Shown here: positions 7,172 through 14,154 of the stretch, one piece after another
Layout: each line of letters starts with the position of its first letter
How positions within the stretch are numbered: position 1 is the stretch's first letter
Origin: Bacillota bacterium
GTDB lineage: Bacteria > Bacillota > Clostridia > Peptostreptococcales > Anaerovoracaceae
Direction: 5' to 3'
Length of the DNA stretch: 23,755 nucleotides
Assembly: GCA_017619985.1 (NCBI GenBank)
Contig: JAFZRG010000260.1
Span: 1-23,755 of the forward strand
Made by a program: the position numbers and the translations under genes
The notes under the pieces: model-generated
What the model was told of the DNA's origin: nothing
Database searches by the model: none
The model's input: the letters and a program-made list of their open reading frames with translations, nothing else

Positions 7172-7627
7172 TTATTCCATAAGATCGGCGGTCCAGTTCG
7201 CCTGCTGGATCTTATTGTCCAGAAGGCGGATCTCCTTCGCCAGCGCGTCCGCCTTTTTCTGCAGCGCGTCGACCTTGATGACGGGCAGGATCTTGATCTC
7301 GGTGTTTCTCGCCCTGTGCGCGGACTGGGACGCCGCATAGATGGTATCCCGGTAGGCGCTCTGCTTCAGCTTGAGCACGTCCTTGCGCGCGATGAGCTCC
7401 GTCAGGGTCTCGCCGTCCACAGTATACTGACAGTTCGTCAGATTGATCCGGTACATGAGGTATTCCAGACGTTTCAGGCACTCGTCCAGCTCCTTGATCA
7501 GCTTGTCCGGGTCTTCAGCCGGCTTCTCGCCTTCCTGCACCAGAACGTTGTTCTGGATGCGGATGCGCAGCTGGTCGATCCTGCGGTTGAGATCCGCTCT
7601 CTCCTGTAAACTTTCCGCCAGTTTCAT
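7172..7627 (-). CDS. DIP1984 family protein (septicolysin-like)
   Basis: A 151-residue protein matching the DIP1984 family, whose members are sometimes called septicolysin; their function is not established. It is rich in charged heptad-like helices: residues 1-30 (LQERADLNRRIDQLRIRIQ) and again near the C-terminus (ALQKKADALAKEIRLLDNKIQ), with the family-typical RINLTN and QSAYRDTIYAA segments between. No signal peptide or membrane helix is seen, so it is probably cytoplasmic. The ATG at 7627 follows the esterase stop by a single base, with an AAAGGAG ribosome site inside the esterase end. It is the last gene before the hairpin-rich gap. The identification comes from the family's characteristic pattern; no function should be inferred. 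Confidence 0.78.
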   Translation of the reverse strand: MKLAESLQERADLNRRIDQLRIRIQNNVLVQEGEKPAEDPDKLIKELDECLKRLEYLMYRINLTNCQYTVDGETLTELIARKDVLKLKQSAYRDTIYAASQSAHRARNTEIKILPVIKVDALQKKADALAKEIRLLDNKIQQANWTADLME

Positions 7628-7628
7628 A

Positions 7629-8297
7629 TCACTCGCTCCTTTTCTGTGACCCGTCCGGCAGCCTGGCGAACCCTTTCGCCATGCGCAGGTCCGGTTCTTT
7701 AAAATGATTGCCGGGATTCCACTCCAGTTCGGTTATGATCCCTTGCTGTTTCAATATTTCTTCCGTTTCGCGGATCGCGTCTCCGACGGTCCGCATCACG
7801 GGATGTCTCGTTCTTTCTTCTCTGTCGCCCAGGCTCAGATACACGTATTTTGCACGGACCGGATGTGTTTTCAGATAGTCCGTGAACCCGGGGAACCACA
7901 CCGAAGGCGACGCTGCGGCAATGCCTTCGAATGCATCCATACGCGTTCCGGCCCACAGCGCGAACAGGCCTGCCAGGGAATAGCCGCCGAGATAAAGCTT
8001 CGCATCCGCTGCAGCCTCTGAGCGGATCGTCCTGATGCGTCCGGACAGTTCTTCCAGCGTCTTCTGCGCGCCTCCTCCGAAACCTTCGTTTCCGAAGACC
8101 GCAGGCGCTTCCCAGGGAGACAGATCCATGTTCCAATCCGATACAGGAATGGCAATAAGTAATATATCTTCCCTGCCGCTGAGCGCGCAGATCTGATCGA
8201 ATTCCTTCTGCAGGAAATCCGTTTCCTGCTCTCCGGTGATCTGGATCAGGATATCCTTTGCGTCCGGGTCACCGAAGCGCAGCGCTTCTTTCAGCAT
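7629..8297 (-). CDS. Alpha/beta hydrolase, esterase-D-like
   Basis: A 222-residue alpha/beta-hydrolase-fold protein resembling small serine esterases of the esterase D / enterochelin-esterase superfamily. The nucleophile elbow GYSLAG puts the serine at 107. The probable acid is Asp158 in SLGDREER and the histidine is His198 in GNHF, in the right order and spacing for a catalytic triad. There is no signal peptide, so it should be cytoplasmic. The start ATG (8297) overlaps the stop of the 96-residue gene upstream by 7 bp, and the stop lies one base before the next ATG, so translation of the three genes is probably coupled. The natural substrate cannot be deduced. Confidence 0.8.
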   Translation of the reverse strand: MLKEALRFGDPDAKDILIQITGEQETDFLQKEFDQICALSGREDILLIAIPVSDWNMDLSPWEAPAVFGNEGFGGGAQKTLEELSGRIRTIRSEAAADAKLYLGGYSLAGLFALWAGTRMDAFEGIAAASPSVWFPGFTDYLKTHPVRAKYVYLSLGDREERTRHPVMRTVGDAIRETEEILKQQGIITELEWNPGNHFKEPDLRMAKGFARLPDGSQKRSE

Positions 8298-8581
8298 GTT
8301 GCCTCTCCTTCGTCCGCAAAGCCTTCGTTGTACAGCTGGTTGAGCTTCTGCTGTGCAGCCTGCGCGATATGCTTATTCTTCAGCGTGTCGCGGTCCGCAA
8401 GGATCGCCAGCATCTCGTCCGCGAATTCTTCGGGCGGAACGAGACCGGCGCGCTTCACATAGGCGGTCATGCGCTCGGACGTATATTCCGTGTTCATCTG
8501 TTCCGCGACGAGATCTGCAAACGAATCCGGATAGCCCTTTCGTATCATTAAACTGTACAGTTCTTCGTTTCTGCCCTTCAT
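8291..8581 (-). CDS. Small uncharacterised protein (96 aa)
   Basis: I do not recognise a named family. The product is a 96-residue, mostly helical, cytoplasmic-looking protein with an acidic middle (PPEEFADEMLAILADRD, 49-65) and a motif-like opening of MIRKGYPDSFADLVAEQMNTEYTSERM spread over 12-38. It contains one cysteine, at the last residue, and no membrane helix or metal motif. The case for a real gene is context: it begins one base after the nitroreductase stop and overlaps the esterase start by 7 bp, and its composition looks like protein rather than a shadow frame. The ribosome site is weak (GAAGCG), which suggests expression by coupling to the upstream gene. Confidence 0.7.
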   Translation of the reverse strand: MKGRNEELYSLMIRKGYPDSFADLVAEQMNTEYTSERMTAYVKRAGLVPPEEFADEMLAILADRDTLKNKHIAQAAQQKLNQLYNEGFADEGEATC

Positions 8582-8582
8582 G

Positions 8583-9137
8583 CTACGCTTCGCTATCGTA
8601 CTGCAGCAGGATCTCCTCCATGGAATGCCTTGGTCTCTGCTCCGGAGATTCCGCGCCGTAGCCGACCGTCAGGATGGCGCTGACGTAATACTCGTCAGAG
8701 ATCCCCAGCGCTTCGCGCATCGCCTTCTGATCGTACCAGCCGGTCCAGCAGGTGTTCAGGCCCATGTGCTGCGCTTGCAGCACCATGAACGATACGGCGA
8801 TGGCCGTATCGCGGATGACGAGTTTGATGACGTTGGAACCGCCCGTCTCGGTCGTGTCTTCCGGGATGGGATATTCGTCCAGACGGCTCTTCATATCCGC
8901 CAGACACGCGATGAAGACAGGTGCCTGCATCATCCATTCCTGCTCGTGGTCAGCACGCACGATGGGTTCCTTCTTCGCCTTGTCGCGGATCACCATGAAA
9001 CGCCACGGCTGCGTATTGCTGCCGGATAAGGACAGCCTGCCCGCCTCCAGGATCTCCATGACCTGTTCGTCGGTCACGTCTTTATCAAGATACTGCCGGA
9101 CGCTTCTTCTTTCCAGGATCTCTTTCATTATGCTCAT
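8583..9137 (-). CDS. Nitroreductase family protein (FMN-dependent)
   Basis: A 184-residue flavoprotein of the nitroreductase superfamily, using FMN and NAD(P)H to reduce nitro compounds, quinones or similar acceptors. The N-terminal FMN-phosphate motif ERRSVRQY is at 9-16, followed by SGSNTQPWRFMVIRD (about 38-52). A GLNTCWTGWYD segment lies in the middle, and the C-terminal half has the ILTVGYGAESPEQRPR pattern. The ATG at 9137 is chosen because CCTCC (AGGAGG on the coding strand) at 9145-9149 is 7 nt upstream and the family N-terminus starts just after. A longer frame upstream adds only non-homologous residues from the GNAT gene end. The physiological substrate is unknown. Confidence 0.9.
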   Translation of the reverse strand: MSIMKEILERRSVRQYLDKDVTDEQVMEILEAGRLSLSGSNTQPWRFMVIRDKAKKEPIVRADHEQEWMMQAPVFIACLADMKSRLDEYPIPEDTTETGGSNVIKLVIRDTAIAVSFMVLQAQHMGLNTCWTGWYDQKAMREALGISDEYYVSAILTVGYGAESPEQRPRHSMEEILLQYDSEA

Positions 9138-9151
9138 CTTCCTGCCTCCTC

Positions 9152-9589
9152 TTACAGCTGTTTGCGGATGATCCGCGGAAAACAGACGCTCAGATATTGT
9201 TCGCACTGCTGGCAGTCCGAGATGACCGGCGCGTCTTCGTCGGGGACGATGCTCCAGCCTTTCGCTGTATAGTATTCCGGCACCTTTGCGCAGCCCCAGA
9301 TCTCTTCTGCGCCAAGGCTTTCCGCCTCTTCGAGCGCCTTTTTCATCAGTGCTTTTCCGATGCCTTCCCGGCGATATCCGTCCTTAACGGCAAGGTCCTT
9401 CAGGATGTACCTTCCGTCTTTTTGCTGCAGTACGGAGCCGCCGAGCAGCTCGCCTGTTTCATCATCGATACAGCGCCACATTTTCAGGACCCCATCCGGG
9501 ATCTCTGCGGTCACTTTCACGTCCAAACCGCTGTTCTTGAACAGCCGGCTGAGCGCAAGATGATCTTCTGTCTCACGATACATCAACAT
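9152..9589 (-). CDS. GNAT family N-acetyltransferase
   Basis: A 145-residue single-domain GNAT acetyltransferase. The acetyl-CoA pyrophosphate loop is YRREGIGKAL (72-81), fitting the R/QxxGxG/A rule, preceded by the strand LKDLAVKD and followed by the helix MKKALEEAESLGAEEIW. The C-terminal EYYTAKGW matches the family's usual (F)Y-x-x-x-G-F/W segment. The ATG at 9589 is chosen over a TTG at 9610 because AAAAAGGA lies just before it. The gene starts 17 bp after the membrane protein gene stop and ends 14 bp before the nitroreductase start. The acceptor substrate is not predictable: it could be a small amine, a protein N-terminus or an antibiotic. Confidence 0.88.
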   Translation of the reverse strand: MLMYRETEDHLALSRLFKNSGLDVKVTAEIPDGVLKMWRCIDDETGELLGGSVLQQKDGRYILKDLAVKDGYRREGIGKALMKKALEEAESLGAEEIWGCAKVPEYYTAKGWSIVPDEDAPVISDCQQCEQYLSVCFPRIIRKQL

Positions 9590-9606
9590 GTTTATTCCTT
9601 TTTGTC

Positions 9607-10374
9607 TCAATAGATCATGCTATAAGCGTCGTTCCTGTACGTTTTCCATTTCGCGCCTGAGCCGTCGAATGCCTCCAGCGGTCCGCTGTATCGGCAGATA
9701 TAGGAAACATCATTGTACCTGGCAAAGAGCACGTACTCTTCGTTCAGGCGAATGATTTTACAGGCCTGCACGGGCACATTTGCATCAAATAATACAGGCT
9801 GTACCCTTAGCGATCTGAGACGCATGATCAAGTCGTCTCTTTCTGCATTGACAGGATACCATTCGGCCGGTTCCTGTTGAAAAGACCAAAGATACTCTTC
9901 ACCCGCATCAATATTGATTTTATTCAATAACGCTGCTGGCTTCATCAGGAACGATACAATGCACAGCAAAACCAGACAGACGAGAACGATATTCCGAAAA
10001 CCGGATCCGGCCCGTATCATCCAGTCGATAAAAGCTGCCGCAAGGACTCCGATGCTGCATCCGAATGCTGCAAGCCATACGAGAAACCCGACAATGAGAC
10101 CGCCCCAATCTCCAAGACCGTATGCATACGCGCTGAATAACAGCAAGACTGCAGCAACGATCGGCAAGACTGCTGTATACCACCTGTCTTCCTTCTTTTT
10201 AATGAGAACAAGTTCCAGGATACAGACCGGGAATGCGAGAAGAATGAACGAGAGATTACTGTACAGTTCCCCAATTGCATACCGGGTTACGGACTGTTCA
10301 CCCACAGCGGTCAGCGCAAACAGACATATCAGCACGAATACACCAGCCCAAAGGAATACTCTTCCCTTTTTCAT
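9607..10374 (-). CDS. Uncharacterised membrane protein (255 aa, five predicted helices)
   Basis: No family recognised. The N-terminal 145 residues carry about five membrane helices (roughly 5-25, 39-58, 66-88, 92-115, 127-145). These are followed by a soluble domain of about 105 residues with several tryptophans and tyrosines (WSFQQEPAEWYP, YNDVSYICRYSG). The first helix follows a short basic start and might resemble an uncleaved signal anchor. The ATG at 10374 has a strong AAGGGGGTGA ribosome site and lies 28 bp after the efp terminator. The gene looks clearly AT-richer than its neighbours, with runs such as ATTGATTTTATTCAATAA, which may indicate recent acquisition or relaxed constraint. Its own promoter was not found. 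Confidence 0.78.
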   Translation of the reverse strand: MKKGRVFLWAGVFVLICLFALTAVGEQSVTRYAIGELYSNLSFILLAFPVCILELVLIKKKEDRWYTAVLPIVAAVLLLFSAYAYGLGDWGGLIVGFLVWLAAFGCSIGVLAAAFIDWMIRAGSGFRNIVLVCLVLLCIVSFLMKPAALLNKINIDAGEEYLWSFQQEPAEWYPVNAERDDLIMRLRSLRVQPVLFDANVPVQACKIIRLNEEYVLFARYNDVSYICRYSGPLEAFDGSGAKWKTYRNDAYSMIY

Positions 10375-10402
10375 ATCCGTTCACCCCCTTTCCCGACTCT
10401 CG

Positions 10403-10431
10403 AAAAAGCGGGAAGCAAACCTGCCTCCCGC
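10403..10431 (-). terminator. Strong intrinsic terminator after efp
   Basis: On the minus strand GCGGGAGGC (10423-10431) pairs with GCTTCCCGC (10408-10416): a 9 bp GC-rich stem with one G-U pair and a 6 nt loop, followed by TTTTT (10403-10407). It lies 38 bp after the efp stop. A CTTTTGTTTT tract on the other side could let it work in both directions. Confidence 0.88.
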
Positions 10432-10469
10432 CTTTTGTTTTCTCTAGATCAAATTGTAAGCCTTCAGGA

Positions 10470-11033
10470 TCATTCCTTAGCTCTGCCCAGATAGGAACCG
10501 TCTCTGGTGTCGATCTGGATGAGTTCGCCCTCTTCGATGAAGATGGGCACCTGCACGGTCGCACCGGTCTCGACGACCGCGTTCTTCGTGACGTTCGTCG
10601 CGGTGTCGCCCTTGACGCCCGGTTCGGTCTCGATGACCTTCAGGTTTACGAAATTCGGAGCTTCCACGAGGAAGGGCTTTTCCTTGAAGAAGGAAACGGT
10701 GACTTCGTCGTTCTCACGGATGTACTTGATGGCGTTTTCCACGACGTCTTCCGTAAAGGGAACCATGTCGTAGGTATCCGGATCCATGAAGTAATAGAGC
10801 TCTCCGTCGTTGTAGGAGTAGGTCATCCTCTTTCTGTCGATGTGAGCCTGCTCGAACTTGTCGCTCGGGTTGAAGGCTTCCTCACGGGTAGCGCCGGTGA
10901 GGATGTTTCTGTACTTTGTGCGCACGAATGCGGCGCCCTTGCCGGGCTTGACGTGCTGGAACGAGATCACGACGTGGGGTTCGCCGTTGATCTCAAAGGT
11001 AATGCCGTTTCTGAAATCGCCTGCGGTAATCAT
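10470..11033 (-). CDS. efp: Elongation factor P
   Basis: A 187-residue EF-P, which binds between the ribosomal P and E sites and relieves stalling at polyproline stretches. The KOW-like N-terminal domain carries the modifiable loop PGKGAAF with the key lysine at position 32. Two OB domains follow, ending in QIDTRDGSYLGRAKE. Length and order match the family. A lysine at this position is modified in Bacillus by 5-aminopentanol and in E. coli by beta-lysine; which system works here is not visible. The ATG at 11033 gives the family N-terminus MITAGDFRNG, although GGAGG is rather distant (12 nt). It starts 33 bp after the M24 peptidase, a frequent neighbour of efp, and is the last gene before the terminator. 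Confidence 0.96.
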   Translation of the reverse strand: MITAGDFRNGITFEINGEPHVVISFQHVKPGKGAAFVRTKYRNILTGATREEAFNPSDKFEQAHIDRKRMTYSYNDGELYYFMDPDTYDMVPFTEDVVENAIKYIRENDEVTVSFFKEKPFLVEAPNFVNLKVIETEPGVKGDTATNVTKNAVVETGATVQVPIFIEEGELIQIDTRDGSYLGRAKE

Positions 11034-11066
11034 TGGTCCTGTTTTCCTCCAAATGTATAAAGATCT

Positions 11067-12140
11067 TTAAACGATGATTAACTCTTTGGGAGCTGTTAAC
11101 GTAAGATTTATTATACCATCTGCTTTTACGATGCACAAGTCTTCGATGCGGACGCCGAATCTGCCCGGGAGATAGATGCCCGGCTCGATGGACATGATGG
11201 TATTTTCTTTGATCACTTTCGGATACACCGGGCTGAACCGTGGCGCTTCGTGAATCTCCAGACCCGTCCCGTGACCCAGTCCATGGCCGAAATACTCGCC
11301 GTAGCCAGCCTCCGCGATGATGTCCGCCGCGATCTTATGGCACTCGTCCCCTTTCATCCCCGCGTGGATCTTGTCGCAGCAGGTCTGCTGGGCGAGGCGC
11401 ACGATCTCGTAAACGTGCTTCATCTCTTCGGTGGCATATCCGATCGCGACCGTGCGGGTCATGTCCGCGTGATAGCCGCCGACCATGGTGCCGTAGTCCA
11501 TCGTGACGAAATCGCCCGCTTCGATGAGCTTCTGATCCGGCACGCCGTGCGGATAGCTGCTCTTGGCGCCGGACACGCAGATCGTGTCGAACGAGATGCC
11601 TTCGCCGCCGTGCGTCAGCATCCAGTGCTCGAGTTCCACGGCTGCATCGCGTTCGGAGATGCCGGGTTTCAGGTAGTCGAGCATGTGCAGGAACGCCTGC
11701 GCGGAGATCTCCTCCGCCTGGCGGGTCAGCTCCATCTCCTCCTCATCCTTGACCATGCGCAGATCTTCGACGAGACCTTCGACGGGGATGATCTCCTTGC
11801 CCTCAAGATTCTTCGTGAAGTCGAGATAATCGTTCAGGGGAAGATAATCTCTCTCCACGCCGATCTTTTGATACGGGCAGGCCTTCAGCAGGTCGATGGG
11901 CTTTGCGTCTGCAGCGGTCTCATAGAACGTCAGCCATGTGAGTTCCTGGGCCATCTCCCGGTAGCGGAAATCCGTCAGGATCGTCGCGCGCGTCGGCGTG
12001 ATCCACAGCGTACAGTCGTTGCCCTTCTTTCCGGTGAAGTACGATACGTTTTCAACGTGATTGACATACAGGCCGTCGATGCCCGCGTCCGCGAACTTCG
12101 CCTGCAGGCGCGCGATCCTGTCTTCGAACTTATTTCTCAA
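11067..12140 (-). CDS. M24 family Xaa-Pro aminopeptidase
   Basis: A 357-residue metallo-aminopeptidase of the creatinase/Xaa-Pro family, cleaving N-terminal residues ahead of proline in cytoplasmic peptides. The N-terminal creatinase-like domain (about 1-130) is followed by the pita-bread catalytic domain. The five metal ligands are all present: Asp215 (MDYGTM), Asp226 (ADMTRT), His290 (HGLGHGTG), Glu319 (SIEPGIY) and Glu333 (RIED). The start is a TTG at 12140 with GGAGG about 10 nt upstream; no in-frame ATG fits before residue 63. It overlaps the YlbF-like gene by 11 bp. Next to efp, a role in recycling proline-containing peptides is a reasonable inference. The exact subtype (PepP, PepQ or YpdF-like) is not resolved. 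Confidence 0.92.
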   Translation of the reverse strand: MRNKFEDRIARLQAKFADAGIDGLYVNHVENVSYFTGKKGNDCTLWITPTRATILTDFRYREMAQELTWLTFYETAADAKPIDLLKACPYQKIGVERDYLPLNDYLDFTKNLEGKEIIPVEGLVEDLRMVKDEEEMELTRQAEEISAQAFLHMLDYLKPGISERDAAVELEHWMLTHGGEGISFDTICVSGAKSSYPHGVPDQKLIEAGDFVTMDYGTMVGGYHADMTRTVAIGYATEEMKHVYEIVRLAQQTCCDKIHAGMKGDECHKIAADIIAEAGYGEYFGHGLGHGTGLEIHEAPRFSPVYPKVIKENTIMSIEPGIYLPGRFGVRIEDLCIVKADGIINLTLTAPKELIIV

Positions 12141-12468
12141 AGCGGACCGCCTCCCCCAGGATGCCGTAGATCTCGGATACCACCTGCGTATAGGCCATCT
12201 CCGCCGCGAAGTACTGCGCGCACAGCGGATCCTGCGCGACCACGGCGTACAGCTGCTGCACCTGCTGCATCATGTCTTCGGGCGCCTTGCCGCCGTTCAG
12301 CATCATCTGGGTCTGGACTTCCATGTTCTTTTCCTGGAAGTCGTTCACCATCTTCGCGAGATCCGGTTCCGCGTCCACGCGCTTCTTGATCGCGACGTAA
12401 TTTTTGTACTGGTCGGTCTCCTTCAGGGATCTCGCCAGGTCATGCGCCAGATCGTAAACGTTATTCAT
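12130..12468 (-). CDS. YlbF/YmcA family protein
   Basis: A 112-residue helical protein of the YlbF/YmcA family. In Bacillus these proteins form the Y-complex that works with RNase Y to control mRNA processing, competence and biofilm formation. The pattern fits: an N-terminal YDLAHDLARSLKETDQYKNYVAIKKRV helix spanning 5-31, the LAKMVNDFQEKN segment (38-49), and a C-terminal helix ending in YTQVVSEIYGILGEAVRFEK. It starts at an ATG (12468) 3 bp after the RNase J stop, with GGAGG within the end of that gene, and overlaps the M24 peptidase by 11 bp. Placement directly after rnj supports a link to RNA turnover, though partner proteins are not visible here. Confidence 0.82.
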   Translation of the reverse strand: MNNVYDLAHDLARSLKETDQYKNYVAIKKRVDAEPDLAKMVNDFQEKNMEVQTQMMLNGGKAPEDMMQQVQQLYAVVAQDPLCAQYFAAEMAYTQVVSEIYGILGEAVRFEK

Positions 12469-12471
12469 GCG

Positions 12472-14151
12472 TTAAACCTCCATAAATACGGGTATGATCA
12501 CGGGGCTGCGCTCCGTTTTCTCATAGATAAAGTTCCGCAGTCTGCCCTTGCAGATGTCCGCCATGGCGTTCACGTCGTGCCTGCCGGAATCCAGGCAGTA
12601 CATGAGTTCCTCCTCCACGACTTCGCGCGCTTCCTCCAGGAAGTTCTTCTGTTCCTTCACGTAGACGAAGCCCTTGGAGATGAGCTGCGGGCCGCTCACG
12701 AGATGACCGTTCTCGAAACAGGCAGCCATGACGATCAGGCCCGCTTCAGACAGGTATCTCCGCTCGTTCAGAACGGAACTGCCCACGTCGCCGATGCCCA
12801 GGCCGTCCACCATGACGGCGCCTGCGGGCACGGTCTCTTTGCTCTTCTTCGCCTTGCCGCGGATGAGTTCGAACACGTCGCCGTTCGTTCCGAACAGGAT
12901 GCGTCTTGAGTCCATGCCGAGGCTTTCCGCGATCTCTGCGTGCGCGATCAGATGCTTCATCTCGCCGTGGACCGGCATGAAGTACTGGGGCTTGAGCAGC
13001 GTGTGGATGAGTTTGAGTTCTTCGCTCGAAGCGTGACCCGACACATGCGTCTCCGCGATGTCGTTGTAGATGACTTCCGCGCCTTTCTCCATGAGGGAAT
13101 TCACGACGTTGGACACCATCTTTTCGTTGCCGGGCACGGCCGTCGAGGACAGGATGACCATGTCACCCGGGCGGATCTGCACCTGGCGGTGCATGTTGTT
13201 CGCCATGCGGGTCAGCGCGCTCATGGGTTCGCCCTGGCTGCCCGTCGTCATGATGACGAGCCTGTCGTCGGGGATATTCCTGATCTGGTTCATCTCGACC
13301 AGCGTGCCGGCGGGGATCTCCAGATAACCGAGTTCTTCGGCGATGCGCACCATGTTCTCCATGCTGCGTCCGGAGATGGCCACCTTGCGGCCGTTCGCCG
13401 CCGCCATGTCGATGATCCTCTGCGCGCGGTGCACGTTCGAGGCGAATATCGCGATGATGATGCGCTTCTTCGTCGACGCGAAGATGTTGTTCAGCGCGAT
13501 GCCCACCTGCTGCTCGGAGGGCGTGTAGCCCTTGCGCGCCGCGTTCGTGGAATCCGCCATGAGGAGCAGGACCCCTTCGTCGCCGATCGCTGCCAGGCGG
13601 GAAAGATCGAGCGGGTCCCCGTCCACCGGGGTGTAGTCGATCTTGAAATCGCCGGTATGGAAGACCTTTCCTACCGGCGTATCGATGCACAGAGCCAGCG
13701 AGTCCGCCACGCTGTGCGTCGTGTGGATCGCCTCCACTTTGAACACGCCCAGGCGGATCTCGTCGCCCGGCGCGATCTCATGCAGATCGGCGTCCACTTC
13801 GTATTCTCTGAGTTTATTTCTGATAAAACCGAGGGTCAGCCGCGTGCTGTAGATGGGCACGTTCAGTTTCTGGAGCAGATACGGGATCGCCCCGATATGG
13901 TCTTCGTGCGCGTGGGTGATGACGACGCCGCGGATCTTCTCGCTGTTTTCGATCAGGTACGTGAAGTCCGGGATGACGACGTCGATGCCCAGCATCTCGT
14001 CATCCGGGAAGGCCATGCCGCAGTCGACGATCATGATATCGCTGCCGTATTCCAGCACCGTCATGTTCTTGCCGATCTCGTGCAGGCCTCCCAGGGGAAT
14101 GACGCGGAGTTTTCTGCTCTTATAGACCTTCGGCCGTAAGCTTTCTGTCAT
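12472..14151 (-). CDS. rnj: Ribonuclease J
   Basis: A 559-residue RNase J with 5'-3' exonuclease and endonuclease activity, central to mRNA decay and rRNA maturation in Firmicutes. The metallo-beta-lactamase core has the HAHEDH zinc motif (80-85) and GKVFHTGDFKID (about 160-171). The beta-CASP domain contains SGRSMENM and TGSQGEPMSALTRM, then the late motifs SGHASSEELKLI and MPVHGEMKHL. The C-terminal domain ends in ERSPVIIPVFMEV. Length is typical. The ATG at 14151 lies 3 bp after leuS, with AAAAGGA overlapping the leuS end. Only one copy is seen here; whether it is J1 or J2 in a two-enzyme organism cannot be told from one copy. Confidence 0.96.
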   Translation of the reverse strand: MTESLRPKVYKSRKLRVIPLGGLHEIGKNMTVLEYGSDIMIVDCGMAFPDDEMLGIDVVIPDFTYLIENSEKIRGVVITHAHEDHIGAIPYLLQKLNVPIYSTRLTLGFIRNKLREYEVDADLHEIAPGDEIRLGVFKVEAIHTTHSVADSLALCIDTPVGKVFHTGDFKIDYTPVDGDPLDLSRLAAIGDEGVLLLMADSTNAARKGYTPSEQQVGIALNNIFASTKKRIIIAIFASNVHRAQRIIDMAAANGRKVAISGRSMENMVRIAEELGYLEIPAGTLVEMNQIRNIPDDRLVIMTTGSQGEPMSALTRMANNMHRQVQIRPGDMVILSSTAVPGNEKMVSNVVNSLMEKGAEVIYNDIAETHVSGHASSEELKLIHTLLKPQYFMPVHGEMKHLIAHAEIAESLGMDSRRILFGTNGDVFELIRGKAKKSKETVPAGAVMVDGLGIGDVGSSVLNERRYLSEAGLIVMAACFENGHLVSGPQLISKGFVYVKEQKNFLEEAREVVEEELMYCLDSGRHDVNAMADICKGRLRNFIYEKTERSPVIIPVFMEV

Positions 14152-14154
14152 ATA

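Noticed and set aside
9590..9610. TTG start for the GNAT gene at 9610.
   Set aside because: The ATG at 9589 has AAAAAGGA at proper spacing, whereas the TTG would lie within the preceding gene's stop and add seven unsupported residues.
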